Positions 1-11,176 of a stretch of 64,000 nucleotides of DNA are shown here, one piece after another. The DNA is taken from the NCBI RefSeq assembly GCF_014805685.1, contig NC_060909.1, forward strand, positions 8,878,792 through 8,942,791, in the 5' to 3' direction. Source of the stretch: Silurus meridionalis. Lineage: Eukaryota > Chordata > Actinopteri > Siluriformes > Siluridae. Under the pieces are notes generated by a model, which saw only the letters and a list, made by a program, of their open reading frames with translations, had not been told where the DNA came from and ran no database searches. Each line of letters starts with the position of its first letter. The first letter of the stretch is position 1. The position numbers were made by a program, and so were the translations under genes.

Positions 1-577
1 GTGCATTTGAGAATGGTGGCATTTGCTAACCGACTGTATTGATGAGCCGTAGGCTCATGTTAACACCAGCAGTACACACCGAGACATCATCAGGGCTGGA
101 GGACATGGATAGACATGACGGTAGATTAGTTAGGTAAAAGAAAAGATAAATCTCTCTCTTTACTACTAGGACAAGCTAAAATGTGTTAGGTTCCTGTTAC
201 ACAAATATAACTGATAACAAATAAATGGCTGAATGGGCAACAGTGTGAAGTGTTTCCATTTGGGAACAAAAAGGCATGCTATAGAAGCAGTGCTAGATCA
301 TGTTTATAATAAAAATAAATAATTGAGTTGATGAACTATGGCAACTTGTTTTCATTGTCGGTTCTGCTACTTTTTTTTTATTGTATGATTCAAAATGTTT
401 TGCTGTTCTACACACAGAGCACAGTACAGTTCCGATTTATTTAAGTATGTATTAAATCTGTTATTTCTGATTGTTCACAATATATTGTTGTACAGGAGTC
501 AAGCTAGCCAGCTAGATTTGTAATAGGTAGCCAGGTTTTGTTAGTGGTGAACAAATTATTTTAGATTTTTGGTCACA
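1..577. other. Unique AT-rich DNA, no gene seen
   Basis: Non-repetitive AT-rich sequence. No reading frame with protein-like content and no transposon family I recognise. Confidence 0.5.
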
Positions 578-611
578 CCCTAACCCTAACCCTAACCCTA
601 ACCCTAACCCT
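578..611. repeat. Interstitial telomeric repeat (CCCTAA)n
   Basis: About 5.7 perfect units of CCCTAA, the vertebrate telomere repeat, lying inside otherwise unique DNA. Short interstitial tracts of this kind usually arise from double-strand-break repair involving telomerase. They are not evidence of a chromosome end. Confidence 0.95.
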
Positions 612-1199
612 TGACAGACTTATTCAAATAAATTACTCTTAGAAAATCTGGCCATGTAAATTTGAGACTGAAATAAAAAATCCTGCTCTCCCTATTATAA
701 TTGCAAACTATTTTACAAGCTACCTAACACAGTTATAATTTTACAGTATATTTTATGTACTATAAAATTGGCTAGCATACACAATTAACATTAGCCATAA
801 TAACAATAGTATTCGGATTAACCAGAGTTTATCATCATAGAATCTCGTTTTGTCATTAAGATGTACAGCTGTTTCCTGGACATTATACCAAATGAAACAT
901 TTTAGTATTTAAACTTTATTATTAACGGTTGTTAAAATATATGTTTAGCTGACAGTGGCAAAAAAACCCAGGGTAAAACACATTGGTTTACACAGAGCAA
1001 AGGAAGGTCGCCTCCTTTCTCCAAGGACTTCCTTAAATCAAGTTGCCCTCTCCTTTCCTGCCCTCTCTTTCTCTACTCTCAGAACAAACAACCTCCTCTA
1101 CTCTCGTTATTAACTAAATATGAGCACTCTGACCAGGGGACAAAAATTCAATATTTTCCCCACCAAATATTTAAACCAAGCAAATAAACAGACAAATAA
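612..1199. other. Unique AT-rich DNA, no gene seen
   Basis: AT-rich unique sequence with a pyrimidine-rich patch near 1010-1080. Nothing coding or repetitive recognised. Confidence 0.5.
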
Positions 1200-1350
1200 A
1201 TAGATCTCCCAGGCCACCAGGGGAGTCAGGCGAGGGCGGGGTGTAATTTGACGGACGAGTTATTTGGAAGGCCGAAGCCCACAGCTATTCACAGCCTCAT
1301 TTCAGCACCTGTCAATCAAAGAGCAAAGGGGAGAGCCGAGCTCTCTGCGT
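1200..1350. promoter_or_regulatory. GC-elevated unique block, candidate regulatory DNA
   Basis: A compact GC-elevated stretch in AT-rich surroundings, with no repeat and no convincing coding frame. It contains a TGTCAATCAAAG motif at about 1310-1321, which resembles PBX/TALE-type sites. Candidate conserved non-coding element by inference only; no alignment was available. Confidence 0.25.
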
Positions 1351-1355
1351 ATATA

Positions 1356-1369
1356 TGTGTGTTTGTGTT

Positions 1370-1409
<40 letters not shown>

Positions 1410-1413
1410 TGTT
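1356..1413. repeat. (GT)n microsatellite
   Basis: Imperfect GT/GTTT tract, pure from about 1377 to 1406. It produces a 63-codon frame of alternating Cys/Val/Leu that is an artefact. Confidence 0.95.
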
Positions 1414-1655
1414 AGAGAAGTCCTTAGACGTAGGGACCCTTCAAGGTTGGAGTAGATAAGGTGAATACCTCTTACGGTGATTACATCTCTCTTTCTCTTT
1501 CTTTCTCGTTCTACCTATCAAAACATCTTAATGCTCCTCTAATAGATGGCTTTCATCCAGCCTGTGTCCAGAAAAGGCAGTAAACATGATAAAAACAGAT
1601 AAGAGAAGAAGGGGAAAAAAGAGACTGTCCTGGAAAAGAAACTCATACTGTATTC

Positions 1656-1656
<1 letters not shown>

Positions 1657-1715
<59 letters not shown>
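1657..1715. repeat. (CA)n microsatellite
   Basis: About 29 uninterrupted CA units. It is the source of a spurious His/Thr reading frame. Confidence 0.97.
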
Positions 1716-1716
<1 letters not shown>

Positions 1717-2305
1717 GCCTGGGATATTAAGTAGACCTTTCATCTATATTCAATGGGAAGCAGATGGCTTTATTAAGGCCACGCCAACTCAAGGTGTCGG
1801 CAGATAAAAGCTAAAGAGCCACTTTTTAATTCCTTGAGTACACAGCAAACATTCTGAGTTAGATCTCACACTGCTTTTTTTTTCTGGAGAGTCGGCAACT
1901 TAAATCTAAAAGTTAATATTTATGCAGGAAAAGTCGGGTTACGCGGCCACTTATGTTGATTTACAGGTTGTGCCATTTAGAGTATAAATAATTAGCAAAT
2001 AAGCTGCATGTACTTCACACTTAGAAGGTAGCCAGAAATTTACTGAAGCAGATATATCAGAGTAAATTGCGATTTTATTTGTTCAGTGCACTGTGAGAAA
2101 GACCAGGATGAAAAAAAATACAGACTGAAGAACAACATAACTTTGATTTCTTTGCTGTCAAACGTAAAACAATGCAAATTTTTTTAACATGAAAAAAGGT
2201 TAATCAGATGGTGAACACAAGAAAACATCAACTCAACTGTAAATTCTCTTCATATAAACATCATCATTTCCACCCTTATTACTTGCTATTTTGCCATTTA
2301 GTCCA
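1716..2305. other. Unique DNA, no gene seen
   Basis: Mostly AT-rich unique sequence. A mildly GC-elevated stretch at about 1885-2010 has no repeat or coding signature. Confidence 0.45.
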
Positions 2306-2830
2306 TACAATATATGAACTAATGTTTGTGGACACCTGCCCATAAGATTTTTATTTGTTGTTGAAAATCCCATTCCACATTTAATCCCTATTGGCTGTTA
2401 CAATAACCTCAACTCTTCTGGTAAGATGTTCTACTAGATTTTGGAGTGAGCTTGTGGAGATTTGTGTTCAATCAGCCACAAGGGTGTTAGTAAAGTCATG
2501 TACTGATGTTGGGTGAGGAGGCCTGAAGTGCAGTCACCTTTCATCCTAAAGGTGCTCAATAGGGTTGAGGTCAGAGCTCTATAGAAGGTTACTTAAGATT
2601 TTCCACTCTAACCTATGTAATGCATATCTTCAAAGAGCTCACACTGTGCACAGAGGCATTGCCATGCTGGAACAGGTTTGGCTCTCATAGTTCAAATGAG
2701 GGGAAAAATGTAATGCTACTACAACCAAAGACAACTGATATAATTGTGTGGCTCAAACTTTGTGGGAACAGTTTGGGGAAGAACCACTTATGGCTGGAAA
2801 AGTCAGGTGTCCCAATAAATGCCTATGTAG
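2306..2830 (-). mobile_element. Tc1-derived short element, decayed (family A, copy 1)
   Basis: Both ends carry terminal-repeat-like sequence: TTTGTGGACACCTG near 2324-2337 and CAGGTGT near 2804-2810. On the minus strand the interior reads as a degraded C-terminal part of a Tc1/mariner transposase. The region around the second catalytic Asp reads QHGNASVH, where related copies have QHDNAPVH, so the catalytic Asp is replaced by Gly. Many frame breaks. At 525 bp it is far shorter than a full Tc1 of about 1.2-1.6 kb, so it is an internally deleted, non-autonomous copy. The same family recurs near 6.8, 17.0, 36.4, 49.5, 53.3 and 55.7 kb. Confidence 0.75.
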
Positions 2831-3529
2831 TTTAAGCAGCATTTGTTATGAGCTAATTTTAACGAGATTGTATAAGGTAGGTTAAAAGAATGCAGGATGT
2901 TCTGTCAGGCAGGACAATTTAATTTGAATATCTTTCATATTAACCTTAAATGCCATTCTATAGTTTTTTGAGAGTCTTTACATACTAAAGCATGTGACAA
3001 CGTGGTTAAAAAAAAAATAAAAAATTGATTTAATGGTTCGAGTTGATATTGAGCAAGAAAAACATGAACAAAAACACTATAGCGCATAAACTCACTTTTT
3101 TACGATTTGTCCAATACTGCTTAAATTCAAAGTTACGTCTTAAGTGTGGATAGAGACACATTTTTGGCTCAGTGTTCTCCCATATGTCCGTGTGTGTCCC
3201 GGGTGTGGGTGTGGGGTCAGTGCTGTCCTGACTGAAGCTGCCATTTGGGGTTAGTCATGTGTTTGAGGTTTTTGGGGCCACTGGCAGCCCGCAGTTTGGG
3301 ACAGGGACAAAATTTGGGTCAGGCCATGATTTCATCATATCAGAGTGTAACCAAGTGTCTCAGAGGGACACAGAGAGAGGTGACCACTGCCAGTGGATGG
3401 ACTTCAGAAAACATGCTCAAAAACAAGCGTTCAGACACATGCGCATATTTTTGCAGAGCGCCAAAAAACATCAAGAACAGGGTCACAGGGGGGTTTACAA
3501 GGCACTGTCACTGCTTCACACACACATAT
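2831..3529. other. Unique DNA with overlapping ORFs of no recognised origin
   Basis: Three overlapping plus-strand frames of 93-119 codons lie in different phases across 3245-3674. Each is compositionally unlike a protein and none has a motif I know, so I do not call a gene. 3180-3225 is GT-rich. Confidence 0.4.
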
Positions 3530-3576
3530 ACACTATACATTTTACATATTACCTTTACGGCATTTGGCAGAAAACT
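3530..3576 (-). repeat. Possible SINE tail fragment
   Basis: The stretch reading ACGGCATTTGGCAGA resembles the tail of the teleost tRNA-derived SINE seen more completely at 18.1, 56.0 and 57.6 kb. The similarity is short and stops at about 3572, so this is weak. Confidence 0.3.
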
Positions 3577-3929
3577 TGTCTTTTTATATAAGATCAAAGA
3601 CTAGGGATGATAAAAAAAAAAAGGTTTCTACAAAAACTAATTTTAAAATCCAATTGGTGACTTGGTTACTGTAAGAAACAAAAAAGAAATAAATATCATG
3701 AATGTATCATAAAATGAATATCAAATGGCTCTAAGCTGTCAAACCATTCCAGACAACTACCTTGTGAATCTGTTGACAGAATGCCATGAGTTTGCAAAGC
3801 TTTCATCCAAGCTGAATGGAGCTACTTTAATAAATCAAAAATATAAAACAAATTCTGGGTTGTTTAACAGTTTTGTTTTCTACATGATTCCATGTATGTT
3901 CATTCACAGTTTGAATGTCTTTATAATAT

Positions 3930-3956
3930 CCATCCATCCATCCATCCATCCATCCT
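3930..3956. repeat. (CCAT)n microsatellite
   Basis: Tetranucleotide CCAT array of about 6.5 units, followed by degenerate CTTCC repeats. Confidence 0.9.
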
Positions 3957-4029
3957 TGCATCCTTCCTTCCTAGTGGTTTCTGATGATGTTGATGGTGAT
4001 GAACGTGAAGCTGTAAGTTGAAGGGGTGA

Positions 4030-4452
4030 TGATAAATGATGGCGTACCCGTAGCAGCGTGGAGATGTGTAAACGAGATTCTGGAAGGTGAGAAGATGCCT
4101 GAGGAATGGAGAAGGAGTGTGCTGGTACTGATCTTTAAGCATAAGGGAGATGTGCAGACCTGTGGTCACACCATGAAGTTATGGGAAAGAGTAGTGAAAG
4201 CCAGGCTGAGAGAAGAGGTGACCATCTGTAAACAGCAGTATGGTTTCATGGCGAGGAAAATCACTATTTGATGCAATATTGACGCAATATTTGCTTTGAG
4301 AATGTTGATAGAGAAGTATAGAGAAGGTCAGAAGGAGTTGCATTGTGAGTTTAGAGAAAGCGTATGACAGGGTGCCGAGAGAGGAGTTGTGGTATTGTAT
4401 GAGGAAGTCAGGTGTGGCAGAAAAGTATGTGAGGGTGGTGCAGGACATGTAA
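4030..4452 (+). pseudogene. LINE reverse-transcriptase fragment (RTE-like), broken
   Basis: The plus strand encodes the start of a non-LTR retrotransposon reverse transcriptase in pieces. One frame reads EILEGEKMPEEWRRSVLV, then KLWERVVKARLREEV and KQQYGF. After a frame change comes EKAYDRVPREELWYCM, which covers the region of RT motif A. Between 'DVQTCG' and 'HTMKLWER' the expected NYRGI-type segment is missing, consistent with a deletion of about 27 bp. A stop interrupts the frame after 4260 and another closes it at 4450-4452. The fragment is 5'- and 3'-truncated and cannot function. The clade (RTE/BovB-like) is assigned from memory. The same LINE family supplies a 3' end at 45398-45780. 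Confidence 0.8.
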
Positions 4453-5240
4453 AGCCGAAAGAAGAAGATACATTTCTATATAGATTTGTGTGTGTGTATT
4501 TATTTACAGTGTGAAATCTACAGAGTCTTGAATATATTTAAATACAATTTTCAGAAGATCATCCACAAGCTGAGCTGAGAGTAAATCCTGTCTTAGCCGA
4601 TTGAAATGCAGAAGAAAAACCAGCAATATATAACTCAATATATACAAGCAATATTGGTTTGTTTGATACATAAACAAACCTTCAGTCTGAGAAGATCTAT
4701 TTTTACAAGATATTTTTTTTACTGCTCAACCCCAAGTGGCTGTTTTCTGTGTGTTTATTTTGAATCTGAGGCATACTTTAAACACTAATGCAAATTAAGA
4801 CATGAGGAAAGAACTGATGAGTTGTTCCGGTAATTGTTGGGAATCCAAGACATTTTACACCCATCAGGCACAATGTTAGACGAGTTAAGGTGCAATCCTT
4901 GAATGGACAAAATTTTGGGTCCATTTTTTGGATTGTTTCGATAAATTTATTTTAGTAATGAAGACAGTAACTGTACTGAATAAGACATATGGGACTATTA
5001 TATGTAGTGACCAAGAAAAGTGCCAAACTATTGTCAAATCTTTTATTCTTAACAGTATATAATGAACATTTGGCACACTTTTCCACCAGCCTCACCCAGA
5101 AAGCTTTTCTCTGAAATCAGTTCCAAATTTAAGTTGACCTGCACATTGCTTACACAAAATTTGAATGAAAAATAATAATAATTAAAAAAAGCGAGCGGTA
5201 AGCGAAAAAAGTTAATTACAAATTACTACTACTACAAATC
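4453..5240. other. Unique AT-rich DNA, no gene seen
   Basis: AT-rich, with no sustained protein-like frame and no known repeat. Confidence 0.5.
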
Positions 5241-5560
5241 TGTTCAATTGATTTTTATTTGTGTAGCACTTTTAACAATGAACATGTCTCAATGCAGCTT
5301 TATAGGGATAAAGTTATTAAGTTGTATAAGTTTAATGCCTATAAGCTTACTTCTAATTGTAAATGTATCCTTAATGAGCAAGACAGTATCAACAATGGCA
5401 AGGAAAAACTCACTGAGATGGCATGAGAAAGAAACCTTGAGAGAAACCAGACTCAAAAGTGAACCGATCCTCATTTGGGTGGCACCGAATTCCACCACAT
5501 TGATTACAAATCCAGTTATTACTACTAATGCTACTAATAATATAATCATTAACCCAATTA
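5241..5560 (+). repeat. Teleost dispersed repeat, class unassigned
   Basis: Contains segments I recognise from a widespread fish repeat: TTTTATTTGTGTAGCACTTT near the left end, AAGGAAAAACTCACTGAGAT in the middle and GAAACCTTGAGAGAAACCAG toward the right. The track of a 105-codon frame over it is incidental. I do not know the transposon class. Confidence 0.6.
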
Positions 5561-5577
5561 AATAAATAATTAAATAA

Positions 5578-5610
5578 CTGCTGCTGCTGCTGCTACTACT
5601 ACTACTACTA
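5578..5610. repeat. (CTG)n(CTA)n triplet tract
   Basis: About six CTG units run directly into five CTA units, with further CTA-rich patches near 5650. Short and non-coding. Confidence 0.9.
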
Positions 5611-6782
5611 ATAAATATAATTCCAAGTAAATAAATAATTTATTAAATACTACTACTACTAAAATTCGATATTTAATTTATCAAAATAGCTTGTTGACAA
5701 TTAAAATACAGTCTACAGAATATAGTGTGGCAACTATATAGTCTTTTTTTTTTTTTTTAAGTATGATGTACGATGTATGTTGTTGTACACATTGTATGTT
5801 TTTGCTTAAGATTTTGATGTTAAATTTTGCCCTGTCAACTTGAACTGAATGTGGTTTCAAGGTGAAATCAGCCAAGATGCAAACTGAGGTGGCAGAAATG
5901 TCACCGGGATGAATAGAAAGGACAGAAGTGGACTGTCTCCATGATACCGCATCAGTCTCAGTGTGATAGAGGCAGTCGTGACACACCTGAGTAGCTGTTT
6001 AACCCTTGAGGATACTGAGCACCGTTGCCATAGCAGCTATTAACTGCCATAGCAGCCGTTAACCAGGAGGCTCATGGGTCTGACAGGTCCACTCACAGGC
6101 AGTTAACAAAATGAACTGCCCGATGTGTTTATCATGAACGTGTGCACATACGCACACACACACACGCTCAAGGGACCTTCTGTCACACAGAATAACCTAC
6201 TCATCAGTCTATACAGAGACCTAGAGAAAGGACAGGTAAAGCAGGAAGAAAACACACAAACACATGCACAGTCTTACTACTCTTGTGAGGACCTCAACCT
6301 CAAACTAACCAAAAACTTACCAAAAAATATATAGTATAATATTGCCAGTTTTATTTTCTTTGTGGGGACCAGCCAAATGTCCCCATAAAGACAAACCTTT
6401 TAAATATTTCTCTCCTTGTGCTTTAACCAAAATATAAAAATACCCAGACACGTGTTTATGAAAATTAATTAAAGTGGACTTTCTATTGATATTAACTTAA
6501 CTTTGACATTTTCTTGCAAATGATGTAAGAAATCAGAAAAAGATTAAAAAATCTGTCCCAAGTTCTTGAAAGAAGAGGATGTGAGTTGAACTTTTTCTCT
6601 CTCTCACTTTCTCAGGCTCTCTCACACACAAACAAACAGACAAAGGTGAACTTAGTGACACAGAAATTCTAACATACCAAACACATACTGTGGTAACCCA
6701 TGTATGAGAAAACTGTCAATATAAATTGTTTGGTCATGGATTTGTTAGTGATATTTCATATGGCAGCTCTATGACCAGTCAC
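5611..6782. other. Unique DNA, no gene seen
   Basis: AT-rich, with a poly-T run at about 5745 and a less AT-rich stretch at 5870-6120. No gene or repeat family recognised. Confidence 0.45.
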
Positions 6783-6948
6783 ACACTATACAGGCAAAGG
6801 TTTTTGGACACCTCACTATAAGATTGCTATGTGCTTTTTGAACATCCGATTCCACATTTGAATCCTAATTTGTTGTTATAATAACCTCTACTTTTTCACT
6901 CCATTATGGAGTGTGCTTGTGGCTTATAAAAAAAAATCTTTGTGTTTC
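6783..6948 (-). mobile_element. Tc1-derived element fragment (family A, copy 2)
   Basis: Starts with terminal-repeat-like CACTATACAGGCAAAGG and TTTTTGGACACCTCACTA. It then follows the same order as copy 1 (CCACATTTGAATCC, ATAATAACCTCTAC, GTGTGCTTGTGG). Only the outer third of the element remains. Confidence 0.65.
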
Positions 6949-7456
6949 CATAAACATCATTTATTCTTCCTAATAATATATAAGATACAGTGTGGTTTTC
7001 AGTTTCAGTGTGTTGTGGAACTGTACTAGGTATAAGATAATAAAATATAGCCAGGGATATCCATTACTAAGCAGTGAAGAGGTGTTGTGCATACATACAG
7101 AAATCACCATCCATGGATAAAACAGTATCTTTGTTTTGTTTTGTTTTATTTTCTATTATAACTAGTGCTTTGCACACACAATGCATTAAGAAATGCAGTA
7201 GGCCTTGAGCACTAAAGAAAGAATTTGGTACAACACAGAAAGCAAAACAAAAAGGAAATAAAAATAAAAATAAACACACACAAAAAAAATAGATACAATC
7301 AATACAGCATTATCGCAGCAACACAATATTTGGCAACAACTCTAAAACCTCGGAAGTATAAAACACATTTTAAGCCTCTGAATCAAAGATCATAATACAG
7401 GTGATCTACTGTAACACTGATGACATAGAATAAAAAGCTTTAAAAAACAACACAAA
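6949..7456. other. Unique DNA, no gene seen
   Basis: AT-rich sequence with A-rich runs near 7255-7290. Nothing recognised. Confidence 0.45.
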
Positions 7457-7457
7457 A

Positions 7458-7488
<31 letters not shown>

Positions 7489-7489
7489 G
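7457..7489. repeat. (AAAG)n microsatellite
   Basis: About eight GAAA-type tetranucleotide units. Confidence 0.92.
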
Positions 7490-7693
7490 CTGCTTGGCTT
7501 CAACAATCATCCTCTTCCGTTCATTCTCAGCTAGTGTTCTAGCGCTTTTCTTTCTTGTGCTTCTCTCCTCTACAGGATATCCACTATTCTCCTTCCATCC
7601 TTCATTCATTTCACCGTGGGTTAGTGCAATGTGTCTCTGGTTTTTAGTTTTGTGGAGATGATTGTGTTCCTTCTTCAGCCGGTAGAAGAAAGA

Positions 7694-7695
<2 letters not shown>

Positions 7696-7748
<53 letters not shown>
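7696..7748. repeat. (GA)n microsatellite
   Basis: About 26 GA units. It underlies spurious frames of Arg/Glu (plus strand) and Leu/Ser (minus strand). Confidence 0.96.
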
Positions 7749-7750
<2 letters not shown>

Positions 7751-7836
7751 GCAAGTGGACAGGCTGTTGGAGTTACGCAAAAGCAGGAAGTGAAGGATTC
7801 AGTCCGAGCTGCCTATCAACACTAATCAGCCTGGGA

Positions 7837-7838
<2 letters not shown>

Positions 7839-7898
<60 letters not shown>
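7839..7898. repeat. (CA)n microsatellite
   Basis: About 30 perfect CA units, 90 bp after the GA array. Confidence 0.97.
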
Positions 7899-7903
<5 letters not shown>

Positions 7904-9490
7904 TACACAAACCCACTCAGCTATGTTCACATGGTTTAAAATGAAAGGTCTTATAAACATTTTACCTTCGGGGAAAAAAGAGAAGTGTAAAGATTCACCG
8001 TTTTGAATTTTTGAAACATTTCAGATTATTCAGCCTTGAAATCCAGACCTCCAGCTTCACTAGCTTTGTTTTTTGATATCATTTTGTTAATAAATCCAGA
8101 AACCACCAGTTTCAAAAACTTTTCAGAGTCCAGGAATTGCATCCTGCATCTGAAGTATTAAGCATGCTGCAGTGCTTTTCCAATGAAGCCTACGGCCAGA
8201 AAAGTATTCAAAATTCATCACGCGCCGTTTTTGTACCTGTCTTTTCATGTTGGTCCAAGGAAAAAGGGGTGTGGCCTGTGCCTGTCAGTCATAGTCAGTC
8301 TCCATATTTTTTTTAAACTATGCAGACATAGCTTTATCAAAAGGATTTCGTTTTACACTCACATATACACACACAAGTTGAGATGAAATCAATACGAAAA
8401 GTAGTAAATGTGAACATACACACTGCCACGCACATACACGCAATTAATTATCACATCCACAGACCCCTGTGCACACTCGGAGATGTACTTTATAGTAATA
8501 TCCTAAACACACACAAACACACACACACACACACACCTGCACACATAAACACCCAAACATACACTCTCTTCCAGGCATGTTCACATACACCTACACTTGC
8601 AGACAGAAGCAAACACACAATTGTCATCAACAATACTGACACACAAAACTAAAAGCTACAGCATGCCATGACACTTAATGATATCTTTAGACATCAGTCA
8701 CATGCCCTCCCTCCATCCTGGTGGCTCTGTATCTTCAGATAACTAGTAATAAGTGTGTTGTGGAGTGCATGGTGTATACTGTATGTGTAATGCAGGACAG
8801 ACACGGCTTGTTAAGAGACACAAGGTGAACATGAAAAAAATCGTACACAGCTGGATGACTAGGTTTCTGAAAGCTACTGCTGAAATGCTTAAATGCATTC
8901 TTCATCGTAACACTAGACATTAAACGACCATGAAGGAAGATATGAGAAAGATTAAAAAGAACCGAGTCTCGTCGCAGTTCCGTTCTTCTTTTCCATCCGT
9001 TCATCGATCTGGCGGTGGAGACTCCCGTCTTTGTGCGTGCGTTTGTGTATATATGTGTGTGTGTATATGTTAGTGTATGTGTATGCGCATGTATGTGTGC
9101 GAGTGATCATTCCCAGGGAAGTGCAGTTTTTGTGCCACCTGTGCCCACTTCTTCATGATACCTCAATCATTTTCTGTCTTTCATCTGCCTCTCTCTTTAA
9201 CGGTTTGACAAAATCTTTACATCCTGGAAAAAAAAAAAAAAGTTTTTGTTAAGAATATTTGAAATATAAATGTATTTATAGAGTTTGCACAAATGTGCTG
9301 ATTGCAAGCAATGAATTTGAAGGTTAACAGATTTAAAGACTTACAACATGATTATGATTTGTCATTTTATAATTATAAATATGTGTACAATTATTCTAAT
9401 GAAATGGCCTCAAATCTAATTCACACTGGTTTTAACTGGTCATTTGATTGTAGCTTTATGAGTGAAGATTTTTACAAATAAAAAAAAAAA
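7899..9490. other. Unique DNA with CA- and GT-rich patches
   Basis: CA-rich cryptic simple sequence at 8355-8645 (purest at 8503-8536) and GT-rich sequence at about 9035-9105. The reading frames here are His/Thr or Val/Cys artefacts. No gene recognised. Confidence 0.5.
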
Positions 9491-9832
9491 GTGTACATAA
9501 ATATTCACAGCGTTTGCTCAATACTTTGTTGAAGCACCTTTCGCACCAATTACAGCCTCAAGTCTTTTGGAGTATGATGCTACAAGCTTGGCACAGCTAT
9601 TTTTGGGCAGTTTCTCCCATTCTTCTGTGCAGAAGCTCTTGAGTTCCATCAGGTTGGATGGGAAGCTTTGGTGCACAGCCATTTTCAGATCTTTCAGGAG
9701 ATGTTAAATCAGGTTTAAGTCTGGGACACTCAAGAACATTTCAGTCTCGTTCCCATAGCCACTCATTGTTATCTTGGCTGTGTGTTTAGAATCGTTGTCC
9801 TGTTGGAAGATGAACCATCGCCCAGTCTGAGC
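9491..9832 (-). mobile_element. Tc1 transposon, C-terminal half of transposase, decayed
   Basis: Reverse-complement sequence corresponds to the C-terminal part of a teleost Tc1 transposase, including a segment like KLVASYSKRLEAVIGAKGA near the left end. The order of blocks (CAATACTTTGTTGAAGCACC, ACAGCCTCAAGTCTTTTGGA, GATGAACCATCGCCCAGTC) matches a family I know well. The outer left terminal repeat is absent. The copy is interrupted at 9825-9832 by a nested element and resumes at 10541. Confidence 0.85.
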
Positions 9833-10532
9833 AAGAGACGTGCACTCCTGCGGGACCCAACGCAAACGAGTGCGGCACGGGAAAAGATTTCATTTGTCGG
9901 TAAAATACTCACAAGACTCCTGCAAAATGGTCTTTAAAATATAAAAAAGTATAAATTACTAAAAACAAATAAACTGTTATGTATCTACTGCACAAAAGCA
10001 ACAATGTCAACTAAAATTAAATAAAACGATTTACAGGCACAAAGTCAGAAGTGAACTGGATCATGCGCAGTAACTACTAGAGGACAAAGAAGCAAAATGT
10101 CTTAAGCGCAAGACAGAGGAGAATCACTGAGTGTTACAGATATGACTTCATTATTAAAGAAAGGAACATACAACACATTAAAACCCTGGACTGTATTCTT
10201 TTATAAGATATCGTTTCAGTTCTATGTTCTGAAAAGTTCCTTGTTAGTGTCCATTTGCAGTCCAAAGTCAAATAAAACGAAATATGTTTGTTAATTTTCA
10301 GTTTCTTTTTCATTCATATTTAAAAGAGAAGCAAATGAAACTAAAAAAAAGCAGATAAGCAGGAAGAAGCAGTCAGTAAATTAAACATAAAACTACTTAT
10401 ACATTTTACCTGTGGGCTTTTGCAGGTGTGAGCCGGACAAAACTTCGCAGGCGGGAGAAACATAACATAAAACAGCATATTTGCAGGAGCAGTGGGAGCA
10501 GGACTGAAATATCCGTCCCGTGCAGGTCTCTA
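9833..10532. mobile_element. Nested hAT-like non-autonomous element, 700 bp
   Basis: Splits a Tc1 transposase fossil. The left end reads AAGAGACGTGCAC. The right end, reverse-complemented, reads TAGAGACCTGCAC, giving imperfect inverted ends of about 13 bp. The flanks carry an 8-bp direct repeat, GTCTGAGC at 9825-9832 and GTCTAAGG at 10533-10540. Each copy differs at one place from GTCTGAGG, which the uninterrupted Tc1 family has here. An 8-bp duplication with TAGAG-type ends points to the hAT superfamily. No transposase frame is present, so it depended on another element to move. Confidence 0.75.
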
Positions 10533-10540
10533 GTCTAAGG

Positions 10541-11176
10541 TTTTTATCAAGGATGTCTTAGCACATTGCTGCAATTATCTTTCCTGCAAACCTGACCAGC
10601 CTCACTGTTCCTGCCGCTGAAAAACATCCCCACTGCATGATACTGCCACCACCATGCTTCACTGTAGGGATGGTATTGGCCAGATGATGAGCGGTGCCTG
10701 GTTTCACCCAAATATGACGCTTGGCATTCAGGTCAAAAAGTTCAATCTTTGTTTCTCATGGTCTAAAAGTCCTTCAAGTGCCTTTTGGCAAACTTCAGGT
10801 GGGCTCTCATGTGCCTTTTACTGAGGAGTGGCTTCTGTCTTTTCACTCTACCATACACACCTGATTGGAGGAGTGCTGCAAAGATGGTTGTTCTTCTGGA
10901 AGGTTCTCCTCTCTCCACAGAGAAACGATGAAGCTCTTTCAGAGTTCTTGGTCCCCTCCCTGACTTAAGTGGAAACAGGATGCACCTGAGCTGAATTTTG
11001 TGTGTCATGGCAAAGGCTGTGAATACTTATGCACATGGGATTTTTTTATTTTTAATAAAATGACAAAGATTTCTTTCATGTTGCCTTTATGGGGTATTGT
11101 TTTTGTAAAATGTTGAGGTCAATAATGAATTTAATCAATTTTTGAATAAGGCTGTAACATAAGAAAATGTGGAAAA
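10541..11176 (-). pseudogene. Tc1 transposase, N-terminal and central part, decayed
   Basis: Continuation of the Tc1 copy begun at 9491. An open minus-strand frame at 10763-11008 (81 codons) includes VERGEPSRRTTIFAALLQSG, GRVKRQKPLLSKRHM and KFAKRHLKD, the helix-turn-helix/linker part of fish Tc1 transposases. Upstream in the transposase sense, TATTGGCCAGATGATGAGCG and CACCACCATGCTTCACTGTA match the catalytic-core coding region. The N-terminal coding region is deleted: sequence jumps from the CTCCCTGACTTAAG site to the 5' untranslated segment GGAAACAGGATGCACCTGAG. Homology ends at about 11176, before the outermost terminal repeat. The element is dead. Confidence 0.9.

Noticed and set aside
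3245..3674. Three overlapping plus-strand frames of 93-119 codons
   Set aside because: All three phases are open over the same bases, none has protein-like composition or a motif, and no splice structure is evident.
5578..5610. CTG triplet expansion of the disease-associated kind
   Set aside because: Only about six CTG units, merging into CTA, in non-coding DNA.
7406..7780. 124-codon minus-strand frame with a Leu/Ser run
   Set aside because: Built across the GA and AAAG microsatellites.
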